A stretch of 64,000 bases of DNA from Mycobacterium syngnathidarum. GTDB taxonomy: Bacteria; Actinomycetota; Actinomycetes; Mycobacteriales; Mycobacteriaceae. The DNA lies in contig NZ_MLCL01000093.1 in the NCBI RefSeq assembly GCF_001942625.1, positions 186,001 through 250,000 on the forward strand, in the 5' to 3' direction. Under the pieces are notes generated by a model, which worked only from the letters and a program-made list of their open reading frames with translations, did not search any database and was not told where the DNA came from. Below are positions 37,428 to 50,195 of the stretch, piece by piece. How positions within the stretch are numbered: the first letter of the stretch is position 1; each line of letters starts with the position of its first letter. Position numbers and translations under genes: made by a program.

Positions 37428-38164
37428 TGTCGGCACCACAGCCAGTTGCGCTGGCCGCCAAGGACATCCACCTGTCGTTCGGGCCGAACGCGGTACTGCG
37501 CGGGGTGGACCTGGACGTGCCCGCCGGCACCACGACGGCCGTCATCGGGCCGTCCGGATCCGGAAAATCGACGCTGCTGCGCACCCTGAACCGCCTCTAC
37601 GAACCCGACCGCGGCGACATCCTGCTCGACGGCCGCTCGGTGCTCACCGACAATCCGGACCAGCTGCGCCAACGCATCGGCATGGTGTTCCAGCAGTTCA
37701 ACCTGTTCCCGCACAAGACCGTTCTCGACAACGTCACCCTCGGCCCGCGCAAGCTCAAGCGGCTCAGCGCCGAACACGCCCGTACCGTAGGTCTCGAACA
37801 GCTGGACCGGGTTGGCCTGCGGCACAAGGCCGATGCACGTCCGAGCACCCTGTCGGGCGGCCAGCAGCAGCGCGTCGCGATCGCTCGGGCGCTCGCCATG
37901 GGTCCACAGGTGATGTTCTTCGACGAGGCCACCTCGGCGCTGGACCCCGAGCTGGTCAAGGGCATCCTGGAGTTGATGGCCGAGCTGGGGGCCGAGGGCA
38001 TGACGATCCTGGCGGTCACCCACGAGATGGGTTTCGCCCGCTCCACGGCCGACGCGGTGGTGTTCATGGACCATGGCAAGGTGGTCGAGTCGGGAACCCC
38101 CGACCAGATCTTCGACTCCGCCGAGACAGACCGGCTGCGTCGCTTCCTGTCGCAGGTCCTGTGA
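37427..38164 (+). CDS. Amino-acid ABC transporter ATP-binding protein (GlnQ-like)
   Basis: 245 residues. Walker A GPSGSGKST, Q-loop FQQFNLFPH, signature LSGGQQQR, Walker B VMFFDEATSALDP and switch His in AVTHEMGFAR are all intact, and length and wording match the polar amino-acid (GlnQ/HisP) group. Start ATG 37427 shares one base with the stop of the fused permease, so translation is coupled. Membrane-associated partner of the upstream protein. A small hairpin follows. Confidence 0.96.
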   Translation: MSAPQPVALAAKDIHLSFGPNAVLRGVDLDVPAGTTTAVIGPSGSGKSTLLRTLNRLYEPDRGDILLDGRSVLTDNPDQLRQRIGMVFQQFNLFPHKTVLDNVTLGPRKLKRLSAEHARTVGLEQLDRVGLRHKADARPSTLSGGQQQRVAIARALAMGPQVMFFDEATSALDPELVKGILELMAELGAEGMTILAVTHEMGFARSTADAVVFMDHGKVVESGTPDQIFDSAETDRLRRFLSQVL

Positions 38165-38196
38165 GCCCAACGGGAGGCCCCTGCGCCAAACCCAAC

Positions 38197-38217
38197 AAGC
38201 TGCCGACCTGGCAGCTT
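38197..38217 (+). terminator. Hairpin after the ABC transporter operon
   Basis: AAGCTGCC (38197-38204) and GGCAGCTT (38210-38217) form an exact 8-bp stem with a 5-base loop. It lies 32 bases past the ATPase stop and 24 bases before marR, so it could also be an operator for MarR. Confidence 0.5.
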
Positions 38218-38226
38218 CAGACAGGT

Positions 38227-38232
38227 TAGACT
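38227..38232 (+). promoter_or_regulatory. -10 box TAGACT of marR, probable leaderless start
   Basis: TAGACT ends 8 bases before the ATG at 38241; no ribosome binding site is present. Confidence 0.45.
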
Positions 38233-38240
38233 AGCGAATT

Positions 38241-38723
38241 ATGGTGGAGTCCGATTCACAGGTCACTGAGCTGGCCGGAGAGCTGCAACGCGTTCTCTCC
38301 AAGGTGTTCTCGGTGCTGCGCCGCGGAGACACCAACAAGGGCACAGCCGGCGAGCTCACCCTGGCCCAGCTCTCGATCCTGCTCACCCTGCTCGACCAGG
38401 GCCCGATCCGGATGACCGAGCTGGCCGCCCGCGAGCGGGTGCGCACCCCCACCACCACCGTGGCAATCCGCAGGCTGGAGAAGCTGGGCCTGGTCAAGCG
38501 CTCCCGTGACCCTTCCGACCTGCGTGCCGTACTCGTGGAGGTCACCCCGCGCGGGCTGGTGCAGCACCGTGAATCGCTGGCGGCTCGCCGAGCGGATCTG
38601 GCGGCACGCCTGGCCAATCTCAGCCAGGAGGACCTCGACACGCTCGCGACCGCGCTGGCTCCCCTGGAACGCCTGGCCGTCCAGAACGAGCAGACCCCGG
38701 CCGCTCACGCCAAATCCGAGTAG
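38241..38723 (+). CDS. MarR-family regulator, Rv0042c-like
   Basis: 160 residues. The winged helix (LTLAQLSILLTLLDQGPIRMTELAARERVRTPTTTVAIRRLEKLGLVKRSRDPSDLRAVLVEVTPRG, about 40-107) has the DxR wing typical of MarR, with dimerisation helices at both ends. Its gene ends 4 bases from the end of the convergent ggH gene. Target and effector unknown; it may regulate itself through the palindrome at 38197-38217. Confidence 0.92.
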   Translation: MVESDSQVTELAGELQRVLSKVFSVLRRGDTNKGTAGELTLAQLSILLTLLDQGPIRMTELAARERVRTPTTTVAIRRLEKLGLVKRSRDPSDLRAVLVEVTPRGLVQHRESLAARRADLAARLANLSQEDLDTLATALAPLERLAVQNEQTPAAHAKSE

Positions 38724-38727
38724 CGGG

Positions 38728-40068
38728 CTATCCCAACCAGTCCAACACCGCCGCGGCGGTCCACGACTGCTGCATGCTGCCCAACGGCTCCCCGGTGAAC
38801 GGCTCGTAGTACTCGGCGAAAGTCCCGTCGCTGGCCTGGCGCAACCCTTCCCGGCGCAGGGTCGAGGCTCGCTCGGCCCAACCGCGACGGGCAAAGCACC
38901 ACGAGAACAGCCAGGTCATCACCGGCCATACCGGGCCGCGCCAGTACTCCCGCGACCGGAAGTCCCGCGACACCGGAGAGGTCGACGGGATGAGTGCGTA
39001 CCGCAGGTCAGGGTGCCCGCAGAACCGCGGCCCTTCCAGCAGCCGAAGAAGTGCCCGTTCACGATCGTGTGGCAACCCGCCGCACAGCAGTGGCGAGAAC
39101 TGTGCGACCGTCTCGGTGGCCACCCACTTGTTCGCGCGGACGTCGTAATCCTTTGCCGCACCGCTACGCTCGTCGGTGGTCTCGACGACACCCAACCGGA
39201 ACCGCTCGGCCCACGAATACAGGTCGCGGACATCGGCGTGCGGACGCTTGTAGTCCTCCCCGATCTCGGCGAGCACCTGGCACGCCACCGAAAAGATCGC
39301 CGAGACGAACACGTCCTCGACCGCGAAGCTCATCACCTTCGGCAGCAGATCATCGTCGTAGCGAACGGATTTCATCTCTTCGAGGAGCCACAGATACCGG
39401 TCGTACTCGAGATCGCTGGGCCGCTGCGTGGCATCGGTGATGATCGCGTTGTCCTCGCGCTCATACTCGGGCACGTTGCCGGGAATCACGTTGGCGTAGG
39501 CGCTGTCCCAGCGTGGCGAATTGTCCATGCCGGACTCCCACCCGTGATACAGCGTGATGCGGCCGCGACCGTCCTGATCCCGGGTCTCGGCCAGCCAGCG
39601 ATGCCAGCGCACCAGATCCGCCCACCGCCGATCCAGGAAGCTGGCTGCCACTGCCCGTGTCGACCGGCCCCGCGTCCGGGCGTGGTCGAGGATGCGCTGC
39701 ACCGCGATCGCGTGCACGGGTGGCTGCGTGATACCGGAGGTGTGCCGGATCCGTGGCGCGTTGGCCGCCAGCGCCGACGTGGCCCACCGGGCGGGACCCG
39801 GAAAGTAGCCGTCAACACCGTTGGCGAACACGATGTGCGGGATCATGCCGTTGCGCCACTGCGCCGAGAGCAGGGTGTCGAGCTCCACCACGGCGCGCTC
39901 GACACTCAGCGGCGCCAGACCGATCGAGACGAATGCGGCGTCCCAGCTCCACATGTGCGGGTACAGCAACGGCGCGGCCGTGGTCATCACACCCAGGTCG
40001 TTGCCGCGCAGCAGGTAGGCGGCCCGTGCGGCGAGCTGGGTGGGAGCGAAGCTGGGATCCGGTGGCAT
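38728..40068 (-). CDS. ggH: Glucosylglycerate hydrolase (GH63-like)
   Basis: 446 residues from the ATG at 40068 (MPPDPSFAPTQLAARAAYLLRGND), which gives exactly the length of the characterised enzyme of Mycolicibacterium hassiacum. The two catalytic acids known for that enzyme are present at the same positions: Asp182 in GMDNSPRWD and Glu419 in FAEYYE. An (alpha/alpha)6 barrel with many Trp is evident. It hydrolyses glucosylglycerate, an osmolyte that accumulates during nitrogen limitation, to glucose and glycerate, and is used when nitrogen returns. Cytoplasmic. Convergent with marR and divergent from the SDR gene. Confidence 0.93.
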   Translation of the reverse strand: MPPDPSFAPTQLAARAAYLLRGNDLGVMTTAAPLLYPHMWSWDAAFVSIGLAPLSVERAVVELDTLLSAQWRNGMIPHIVFANGVDGYFPGPARWATSALAANAPRIRHTSGITQPPVHAIAVQRILDHARTRGRSTRAVAASFLDRRWADLVRWHRWLAETRDQDGRGRITLYHGWESGMDNSPRWDSAYANVIPGNVPEYEREDNAIITDATQRPSDLEYDRYLWLLEEMKSVRYDDDLLPKVMSFAVEDVFVSAIFSVACQVLAEIGEDYKRPHADVRDLYSWAERFRLGVVETTDERSGAAKDYDVRANKWVATETVAQFSPLLCGGLPHDRERALLRLLEGPRFCGHPDLRYALIPSTSPVSRDFRSREYWRGPVWPVMTWLFSWCFARRGWAERASTLRREGLRQASDGTFAEYYEPFTGEPLGSMQQSWTAAAVLDWLG

Positions 40069-40132
40069 CCCTACCATGATGCGACCTCGGGCTCCGGCCC
40101 GCAGGTCGGCCACAGGCCGTCGGGCATCACAG

Positions 40133-40138
40133 TAACGT
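40133..40138 (+). promoter_or_regulatory. -10 box TAACGT, probable leaderless start
   Basis: TAACGT ends 7 bases before the GTG at 40146, the ideal leaderless distance. Confidence 0.5.
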
Positions 40139-40145
40139 TGCAATC

Positions 40146-40829
40146 GTGCCGTCTGCATTGATCACCGGAGCCGCTGGCGGCATCGGTTCGGCCATCGCCG
40201 CCGCCCTTGCTCCCACCCACACCGTGTTTCTGGCCGGGCGCCCGTCGGACCGCCTCGATGCGCTCGCCGACCGGCTCGGCGCACCGACCTGGCCGCTGGA
40301 CCTCACCGACCCCGATTCGATCGAATCCGCCACCGAGGTGCTCAGCGAGCTCGACGTGCTGGTGCACAACGCCGGCGTGCTCTATCCCGGCCGGGTCTCG
40401 GAGTCCATCGCAGAGCAGTGGCGGGCATCCTTCGAGGTGAACGTAACCGGCGCGGTGGCGCTCACGCTGGCGCTGCTACCGGCGCTGCGGGCCGCTCGCG
40501 GGCATGTGGTGTTCATCAATTCCGGTGCCGGCCAAAAGGTTTCGCCTGGAATGGCGTCCTACTCGGCGAGCAAGTTCGCCCTACGGGCGTTCGCTGACTC
40601 GCTGCGCGCCGATGAACCGTCACTGCGGGTCACCTCGATCTTCCCCGGCCGCACCGACACCGAGATGCAGCGCGACCTGGTGGCCTACGAAAACGCGGTT
40701 ACCGACGGCACCGGTGAGTACGACCCGGACAAGTTCCTCAAGCCCGAGACGGTCGCCGGGCTGGTGGCCACGGCCGTCACCACCCCGCCCGACGGGCATG
40801 TCCACGAAATCGTGGTCCGCCCCGGGTGA
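40146..40829 (+). CDS. Short-chain dehydrogenase/reductase
   Basis: 227 residues. TGAAGGIG Rossmann motif, NAG (HNAGVLYPG), Ser in FINSGAGQ and a complete YSASK active site make this a standard, probably NADP-linked, classical SDR. It is somewhat short for the family. Substrate unknown. It is divergent from ggH and converges on leuS with a hairpin between. Confidence 0.9.
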   Translation: MPSALITGAAGGIGSAIAAALAPTHTVFLAGRPSDRLDALADRLGAPTWPLDLTDPDSIESATEVLSELDVLVHNAGVLYPGRVSESIAEQWRASFEVNVTGAVALTLALLPALRAARGHVVFINSGAGQKVSPGMASYSASKFALRAFADSLRADEPSLRVTSIFPGRTDTEMQRDLVAYENAVTDGTGEYDPDKFLKPETVAGLVATAVTTPPDGHVHEIVVRPG

Positions 40830-40876
40830 TTTGTGCACCGCCCGTAACGGTGGGCGTTACCGGAAGTGCACAAATC
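40828..40876. terminator. Bidirectional hairpin between SDR gene and leuS
   Basis: GATTTGTGCAC (40828-40838) and GTGCACAAATC (40866-40876) are exact inverted repeats; the 27-base interior holds further pairing (GTAACG/CGTTAC). It lies exactly between two convergent genes and overlaps the SDR stop codon. Confidence 0.7.
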
Positions 40877-40878
40877 GC

Positions 40879-43743
<2,865 letters not shown>

Positions 43744-43953
43744 GCCGTTCAGGGTATAAGGCCGGGGTTTGAGCAGCTCACCGCCCGTCTCACGGCGCAC
43801 AAGCCACAGCTTGGTATCGGTTGCGTCGCGGCACTGTCAGGGGTTGATTCCAGGTCGATTGAGATGCTGGTGCCAGGCGGCAGACCCTGGATACTCTCGG
43901 CCCCTAGTGACGAGATTGCCTGGTGAGGGCATGGTTTGTGGGAGGAACCGAGG

Positions 43954-44838
43954 ATGATCGAGTTGGCCGGCCGGTGGCGGGTGGTGGCAGCGGGCACCGC
44001 CATCGGCGTCTCCGCGGTTGTGGGCTTCGCCGGTCAGACCGCCTCAGCCGAACCTCTACTGCCGGCTCCCGGCGTTCCCGGGCCGGTGACCGTGGCCCAG
44101 CCCGTCCCCGGTGCAACACCCGCGGTCCCGGCTGCAGCGCCGGCTGCCCCCGCAGTCCCCGGTGCGACAACCGCGGTCCCGGTGGCCGTGCCGGCCCCGG
44201 CGGCCCAGACCATCACCCCGGCCACCTCAGGCACCTTCGCGGAGTTCTTCAAGAGCAAGGGCGTCAAGATGGAGCCTCAGGTCAGCCACAATTTCAAGGC
44301 GCTGAGCATCGTCTTGCCGTTGCCGTCCGGGTGGACCAACGTGCCCGATCCGAACGTGCCCGACGCCTTCGCCGTGATCGCCGACCGTTCCAGCACCGAC
44401 CTCTACACCCCCAACGCACAGGTCGTGGTCTACAAGCTCGTCGGCGACTTCGACCCGGTCGAAGCCATCAGCCACGGCTTCGTCGACACCCAGCAGTTGC
44501 AGAGCTGGCGCCCCACCGACATGGCCATGGGCTCCTTCAACGGATTCCCCTCGGCATTTATCGAAGGTAGCTACATGTCGGGCAGCCAGATGCTCAACAC
44601 CTCGCGCAGGCACATCCTGGCCACCGCGGGTCCCGACCGTTACCTGGTGTCGTTGTCGGTGAATTCCTCAGCCGCCAACCAGGGTGTTTCCGCGGCTGCC
44701 GACGCCGCCGACGCGATCGTGTCGGGGTTCAAGGTCAGCGCCCCGGCCCCCGCCGCCGCGCCGCCGCCAGCTACCCCGGCCCCGGCCGCACCCGCGCCCG
44801 CACCGGGTTTGCCCCAGCTCCTGGGCCTGCAACGCTGA
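43954..44838 (+). CDS. mtc28: MTC28/LpqN-family proline-rich secreted antigen
   Basis: 294 residues from ATG 43954 behind GGAGGA. A signal peptide (to about residue 33, QTASA) is followed by a Pro/Ala/Val-rich region of about 65 residues, then an LpqN-type domain (about 95-250: FAEFFKSKGVKMEPQVSHNFKALSIVLPLPSGWTNVPDPNVPDAFAVIADR...), and a second Ala/Pro-rich tail. This matches the 28-kDa proline-rich antigen Rv0040c. LpqN relatives bind envelope lipid transport partners; a function for this protein is not established. Divergent from leuS. Confidence 0.92.
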   Translation: MIELAGRWRVVAAGTAIGVSAVVGFAGQTASAEPLLPAPGVPGPVTVAQPVPGATPAVPAAAPAAPAVPGATTAVPVAVPAPAAQTITPATSGTFAEFFKSKGVKMEPQVSHNFKALSIVLPLPSGWTNVPDPNVPDAFAVIADRSSTDLYTPNAQVVVYKLVGDFDPVEAISHGFVDTQQLQSWRPTDMAMGSFNGFPSAFIEGSYMSGSQMLNTSRRHILATAGPDRYLVSLSVNSSAANQGVSAAADAADAIVSGFKVSAPAPAAAPPPATPAPAAPAPAPGLPQLLGLQR

Positions 44839-44883
44839 ATCAGCGGCACCAAACCCGAGCTCGCAATACCGATCGGCGCCTCG

Positions 44884-44889
44884 TATTGT
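44884..44889 (+). promoter_or_regulatory. -10 box TATTGT, probable leaderless start
   Basis: TATTGT ends 7 bases before the ATG at 44897, without any ribosome binding site. Confidence 0.5.
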
Positions 44890-44896
44890 GTGGCGC

Positions 44897-45247
44897 ATGC
44901 TGATCGCCGCGCTGCTGTGTTTGAGCGCCGCCGTCATCGTCGGCGTGTTCGGGCTGTGGTTGTTGACCAGACCTCGCACCGGTGATCCCGTGCGCTCGGT
45001 GCTGAGGGCAGTGGCCCCAACCCAACTGGCTGCCGCGGTGATGCTCGCCGCCGGTGGCGCCGCCGCCCTGGCCGCCGCACCCCACACCGGCTTGATGGTC
45101 GTCATGGTGTGCATCATCGGCGCTGTCGCCACCGTGGCGGCCGGCTGCTGGCAGAGCGCCAAGGCCGTGGCGGCAGCGGAGGCCGGCTCGGCTTCCGGTG
45201 CGGGCTGCGCCGGCTCGTGCGCCAGCTGCACGTTGTCGTGCAAGTGA
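44897..45247 (+). CDS. Small membrane protein with Cys-rich tail, Rv0039c-like
   Basis: 116 residues. Three hydrophobic segments (about 1-25, 38-60, 63-86), a short Ala-rich stretch, then GAGCAGSCASCTLSCK with four Cys in 14 residues at the C-terminus. The tail could bind a metal or be lipid-modified. The gene lies between mtc28 and yqgE as in M. tuberculosis. Function unknown. Confidence 0.78.
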   Translation: MLIAALLCLSAAVIVGVFGLWLLTRPRTGDPVRSVLRAVAPTQLAAAVMLAAGGAAALAAAPHTGLMVVMVCIIGAVATVAAGCWQSAKAVAAAEAGSASGAGCAGSCASCTLSCK

Positions 45248-45263
45248 CGGACTGCGGGCAGCG

Positions 45264-45869
45264 CTAGTTGCGGCTCACGTCGATCGGATGTGTGGCCAGT
45301 AGCGACATCGGCAACGGCTGACGGCGCAGCACCCGACCCCACAGATCGATCCTCGGTTCGATCAGCACGTCCGACGGCAACGCCGAGAGCACCATCCAGT
45401 CGTCCCGTTCGATCTCGCCGTCCAGTTGTCCGATGGTCCAGCCGGAGTATCCGGCGAATATCCGCACGCCCTCGATGACCGGGGCCAGCGTGTCCGGATC
45501 CGCGTCGAGATCGACCATCACCACCCGGCCCTGCACGTGACGCAGCCCCGGAACGCCGTCGGCCTGCATGCCCACCCGCAGCGTCGCCAGGCACAACGCG
45601 GAGTCCCGCTTGACCGGGCCACCGATGAACATGGTCTTGGGTTTGGCGGTGAGCTTCGACCACTGCGGCAGCACGTTGTAGACGGCGGTTTCGCTGGGCC
45701 GGTTCAGCACGACACCGAGAGTCCCGCCGGCGTTGTGCTCGACGATGTAGATGACGCTGCGCCGGAACGTCGGCTCCAGCAGATCGGTGTTGGCCAGCAG
45801 CAGTGTGCCCGGCCGTACCCGGTGCGCCGCAGGTGCGATGAAATCCTCCGGATCTTCTGACTGCGCCAC
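45264..45869 (-). CDS. YqgE/AlgH (UPF0301) family protein, Rv0038-like
   Basis: 201 residues with the UPF0301 hallmarks [42 protein letters not shown] and [14 protein letters not shown], and [21 protein letters not shown] in the C-terminal part. The fold is known for the family but the function is not. Start GTG 45869; CATGAT seven bases before it could be a leaderless -10. Divergent from the MFS gene. Confidence 0.92.
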   Translation of the reverse strand: MAQSEDPEDFIAPAAHRVRPGTLLLANTDLLEPTFRRSVIYIVEHNAGGTLGVVLNRPSETAVYNVLPQWSKLTAKPKTMFIGGPVKRDSALCLATLRVGMQADGVPGLRHVQGRVVMVDLDADPDTLAPVIEGVRIFAGYSGWTIGQLDGEIERDDWMVLSALPSDVLIEPRIDLWGRVLRRQPLPMSLLATHPIDVSRN

Positions 45870-45945
45870 GCCCTACATCATGGCACCGCCATTGCCCACA
45901 GGGGGCGAACAAGCCCGGGCGCGGTCGGATTTCGGCACAGCTTTG

Positions 45946-45951
45946 TACTGT
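45946..45951 (+). promoter_or_regulatory. -10 box TACTGT of the MFS gene, probable leaderless start
   Basis: TACTGT ends 7 bases before the GTG at 45959. Confidence 0.5.
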
Positions 45952-45958
45952 TGATCGG

Positions 45959-47242
45959 GTGATTCATGCTCGTGCTCCCCGTGCCCTGTGGCACTCACTG
46001 CGCGGCATGACCGAATTCCGCCGGCTGCTGGAGTTGCGTGCGGTCAGCCAGTTCGGCGATGGGCTGTTCCAGGCCGGGCTGGCCGGTGCGATCCTGTTCA
46101 ATCCGGAACGCCAGGCCGAGCCGTGGCAGATCGCCGCGGCGTTCGCGGTGATGTTCCTGCCGTACTCGGTGCTGGGCCCGTTCGCCGGAGCCCTGCTGGA
46201 CCGCTGGGACCGGCGCCTGGTGCTGATCGGGGCGAATCTGGGCCGGCTGATCGTGGTGCTGCTGGTGGGTACGTTGCTGGCCTTCGGAGCCGGCGACATC
46301 CCCATCCTGTGTTGCGCGCTGATCGTCAACGGGTTGACCCGGTTCGTCTCCTCGGGCCTGTCTGCCTCGCTGCCCGACGTGGTTCCGCACGACCGCGTGG
46401 TGACGATGAACTCGGTGGCCACCGCCGTCGGTGCGCTGGCAGCCTTTTTGGGCGCCGACTTCATGCTGGTGCCGCGCAAGCTGGTCGGCGCCGACGACAC
46501 CGGCGCCTCGGTGGTGATGTTCATCGTGGCGCTTCCGGTGGCGCTCGCGCTGTGGTTGTCGGTGCGCTTCGGCCCCCATGTTCTCGGCCCGCACGAGAGC
46601 AAGCGAGCCATCCACGGCTCGGTGGTCTACGCGGTGGCCACCGGTTGGGTGCACGGCATCCGGACCGTCTGGGCCGTGCGCCCCGTGGCGGGAACGCTGG
46701 CCGGGCTGGCCGCCCACCGCATGGCCTTTGGGATCAACTCGCTTCTGGTGCTGGTGATCGTCCGGCACACCGACGATCCGGATGTGACCGGACTGGGCCT
46801 GGGTACCGCGGTGCTGTTCGTGGCCGCCGGCGGTGTCGGACAGTTCCTCGCCACGATCTTCGCCCCGGCGGTGATCGGCCGCTTCGGCCGCTACGCGACG
46901 GCCAACGGCGCATTGGGTTTCGCCGTGCTGACACAGCTGGTGGCGATCGGCCTGCACGTGCCGGTGATGCTGGCCTGTGGCTTCCTGCTCGGCGCCGCCG
47001 GGCAACTTGTGAAGCTGTGCGCGGATTCGGCGATGCAGCTCGATGTCGACGACGCGCTCCGCGGTCACGTGTTCACCGTGCAGGACGCGCTGTTCTGGAT
47101 GTCGTTCGTCGCCGCGATCGCCGTGGCAGCCGCGGTGATTCCCGCTGACGGGCGATCGCCGGCACTGGTGGTCGCCGGTGCCGCGGCCTATCTCGTGGGC
47201 CTCGGCCTGCACGCGACGGTGGCATCCCGGAAACGGGTGTGA
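45959..47242 (+). CDS. Major facilitator superfamily transporter, Rv0037c-like
   Basis: 427 residues with about twelve hydrophobic segments. It has the MFS-like [22 protein letters not shown] loop between helices 2 and 3 (motif A variant) and [35 protein letters not shown], wording common in the MFS_3/enterobactin-exporter branch. Likely an exporter; substrate unknown. The stop overlaps a possible GTG start of the next gene, and the order is conserved with M. tuberculosis. Confidence 0.88.
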   Translation: MIHARAPRALWHSLRGMTEFRRLLELRAVSQFGDGLFQAGLAGAILFNPERQAEPWQIAAAFAVMFLPYSVLGPFAGALLDRWDRRLVLIGANLGRLIVVLLVGTLLAFGAGDIPILCCALIVNGLTRFVSSGLSASLPDVVPHDRVVTMNSVATAVGALAAFLGADFMLVPRKLVGADDTGASVVMFIVALPVALALWLSVRFGPHVLGPHESKRAIHGSVVYAVATGWVHGIRTVWAVRPVAGTLAGLAAHRMAFGINSLLVLVIVRHTDDPDVTGLGLGTAVLFVAAGGVGQFLATIFAPAVIGRFGRYATANGALGFAVLTQLVAIGLHVPVMLACGFLLGAAGQLVKLCADSAMQLDVDDALRGHVFTVQDALFWMSFVAAIAVAAAVIPADGRSPALVVAGAAAYLVGLGLHATVASRKRV

Positions 47243-47252
47243 CCCTCCGGTC

Positions 47253-47258
47253 TAGGCT
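47253..47258 (+). promoter_or_regulatory. -10 box TAGGCT, probable leaderless start
   Basis: TAGGCT ends 7 bases before the ATG at 47266. Confidence 0.5.
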
Positions 47259-47265
47259 GGCCGCC

Positions 47266-48042
47266 ATGGTGAGCGCCGAGCCGATCGTGGCCGACTTGTC
47301 CGCCGAGAGCGATGAACTCGATGCCCTGGTGGCCGACCTGCCGCCCGAGCGCTGGGCCACGCCCACCCCGGCCGAAGGTTGGACCATTGCCCACCAGATC
47401 GCCCACCTGCTGTGGACGGATCGGGTGTCGGTCATCGCGATCACCGACCAGGCCGGCTTCGAGGCGGTCCTCGCCGAGGCGTGGAAGAACCCGACCGGAT
47501 TCGTCGACGCGGCCGCCGAGGAACTCGCACTGACCCCGCCCGAGCAGCTGCTGGCCGAATGGCGGACCACCCGCGCGAGACTGCACACCGAGCTGGTGAA
47601 CGTGGCCGAGGGCCGCAAGCTGCCCTGGTTCGGCCCGCCGATGAGCGCGACATCGATGGCCACGGCCCGCATGATGGAGACCTGGGCGCACGGGCTTGAT
47701 GTGGCCGACGCTCTCGGCGTGCACCGGCCGGCGACCACGCGCCTGCGATCGATCGCTCACATCGGTGTTCGCACAAGGGATTTCGCGTTCACGGTGCATG
47801 AGCTGACGCCGCCGGCCGAGCCGTTCCGGGTCGAGCTTCGCGCGCCCGACGACACTCAGTGGGAGTGGGGTCCGCCCGATGCACAACAGCGGGTGACGGG
47901 TTCTGCCGAGGACTTCTGCATGCTGGTGACCCAGCGCCGGGCGCCCGCCGAACTGGACGTGAGAGCGGTGGGCGAGGACGCCGCCAAGTGGCTGACCATC
48001 GCACAGGCCTTCGCCGGACCGCCGGGGGCCGGGAGGGGCTGA
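47266..48042 (+). CDS. Mycothiol-dependent maleylpyruvate-isomerase-type protein, Rv0036c-like
   Basis: 258 residues. DinB-like metal-binding helices: [21 protein letters not shown] with a His pair, and [15 protein letters not shown] with a third His, the ligand set of the maleylpyruvate isomerase N-terminal domain. The C-terminal part has the SCP2-like [15 protein letters not shown] block. It fits the TIGR03084 group of mycothiol-linked proteins. Substrate unknown. ATG 47266 is favoured by the promoter position; GTG 47239, nine codons earlier, is an alternative that would couple it to the MFS gene. Confidence 0.85.
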   Translation: MVSAEPIVADLSAESDELDALVADLPPERWATPTPAEGWTIAHQIAHLLWTDRVSVIAITDQAGFEAVLAEAWKNPTGFVDAAAEELALTPPEQLLAEWRTTRARLHTELVNVAEGRKLPWFGPPMSATSMATARMMETWAHGLDVADALGVHRPATTRLRSIAHIGVRTRDFAFTVHELTPPAEPFRVELRAPDDTQWEWGPPDAQQRVTGSAEDFCMLVTQRRAPAELDVRAVGEDAAKWLTIAQAFAGPPGAGRG

Positions 48043-48066
48043 GCGGTCGACTAGCGGGGATTCGAT

Positions 48067-48115
48067 TCTGCGCCCAGGACGCGAAAGCTCAAGAGGCCCA
48101 GGCCGTCACGCAGAG
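48067..48115. repeat. Degenerate copy of the ino1-type palindrome
   Basis: TCTGCGCCCAGG (48067-48078) repeats exactly the core of the hairpin at 30864-30916; CGCAGAG (48109-48115) gives the partner arm, but the inner part has decayed. It lies between two convergent genes, so it could still end transcription. Confidence 0.5.
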
Positions 48116-48122
48116 TCAACAC

Positions 48123-48614
48123 TCACGAAACGGCGTCGGCGCGGCCGTCCCCGTCCGTGTCGGCCAGCTTGAGGTCCCACCGCCCGTCACCGTCGGTGTC
48201 GACGTAGGCCAGACCCCCGGCCAACGCCCGATCGGCCCGCCCGTCCCCGTCCGCATCGAGCAGCCGGTCATCGACCGCGCCGTCGCCGTCGAAGTCGACC
48301 AGCGGCCCACCCGTCTGCTCGACGCCGTCCAACCCGAACCAGCGCACCTGCCCAGACCGGTCCACGCGCACCGCCCAGGTGCCCGAACCGTCGTCGGAGA
48401 AATAGCTTTCGGCCCGCCCGTCATCGTCGGCATCGAGCACGGCCCGCTCGGCGCTCCCGTCGCCGTCGAAATCGGCCATCACGTCGTCGATACGGCCGTC
48501 CCCGTCGAAATCCAGGCCGATGCCGTCCGGAGCGCCGTCGCCGTCCACGTCCACATCGGGAACCCCGGTGAAAATCGCCGCGGTGCCATCGGGTTCACCC
48601 AGGCAGTAGTCCAT
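48123..48614 (-). CDS. Acidic DxDGDG-repeat protein
   Basis: 163 residues with extreme Asp and Gly content. About nine DxDGDG-type units (DVDVDGDGAPDG, DFDGDGRIDD, DFDGDGSAER, DADDDGRAES, DFDGDGAVDD, DADGDGRADR, DTDGDGRWDL, DTDGDGRADA) run through nearly its whole length, the pattern of calcium-binding thrombospondin-3/dockerin-like repeats. There is no signal peptide or membrane segment. I recall a DUF6802 label for similar mycobacterial proteins, unverified. It lies next to pcnA, at the junction of two blocks that are apart in M. tuberculosis. Function unknown; calcium binding is inferred. Confidence 0.78.
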   Translation of the reverse strand: MDYCLGEPDGTAAIFTGVPDVDVDGDGAPDGIGLDFDGDGRIDDVMADFDGDGSAERAVLDADDDGRAESYFSDDGSGTWAVRVDRSGQVRWFGLDGVEQTGGPLVDFDGDGAVDDRLLDADGDGRADRALAGGLAYVDTDGDGRWDLKLADTDGDGRADAVS

Positions 48615-48632
48615 GACTGATCAGACGCACGA

Positions 48633-50111
<1,479 letters not shown>

Positions 50112-50182
50112 GTTCGATGAGCCTAATGCTCGCAGTGTGGTCACAACCGGCGAGTGTGGCAGGAGGGCCACCCCGCGGCAGC

Positions 50183-50188
50183 TACTAT
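50183..50188 (+). promoter_or_regulatory. -10 box TACTAT of mutT4, probable leaderless start
   Basis: TACTAT ends 7 bases before the GTG at 50196. Confidence 0.55.
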
Positions 50189-50195
50189 CGCTTGG

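Noticed and set aside
43744..43953. T-box or other riboswitch upstream of leuS
   Set aside because: The gap is short, shows no T-box core sequence, and actinobacterial leuS genes are not known to use one.
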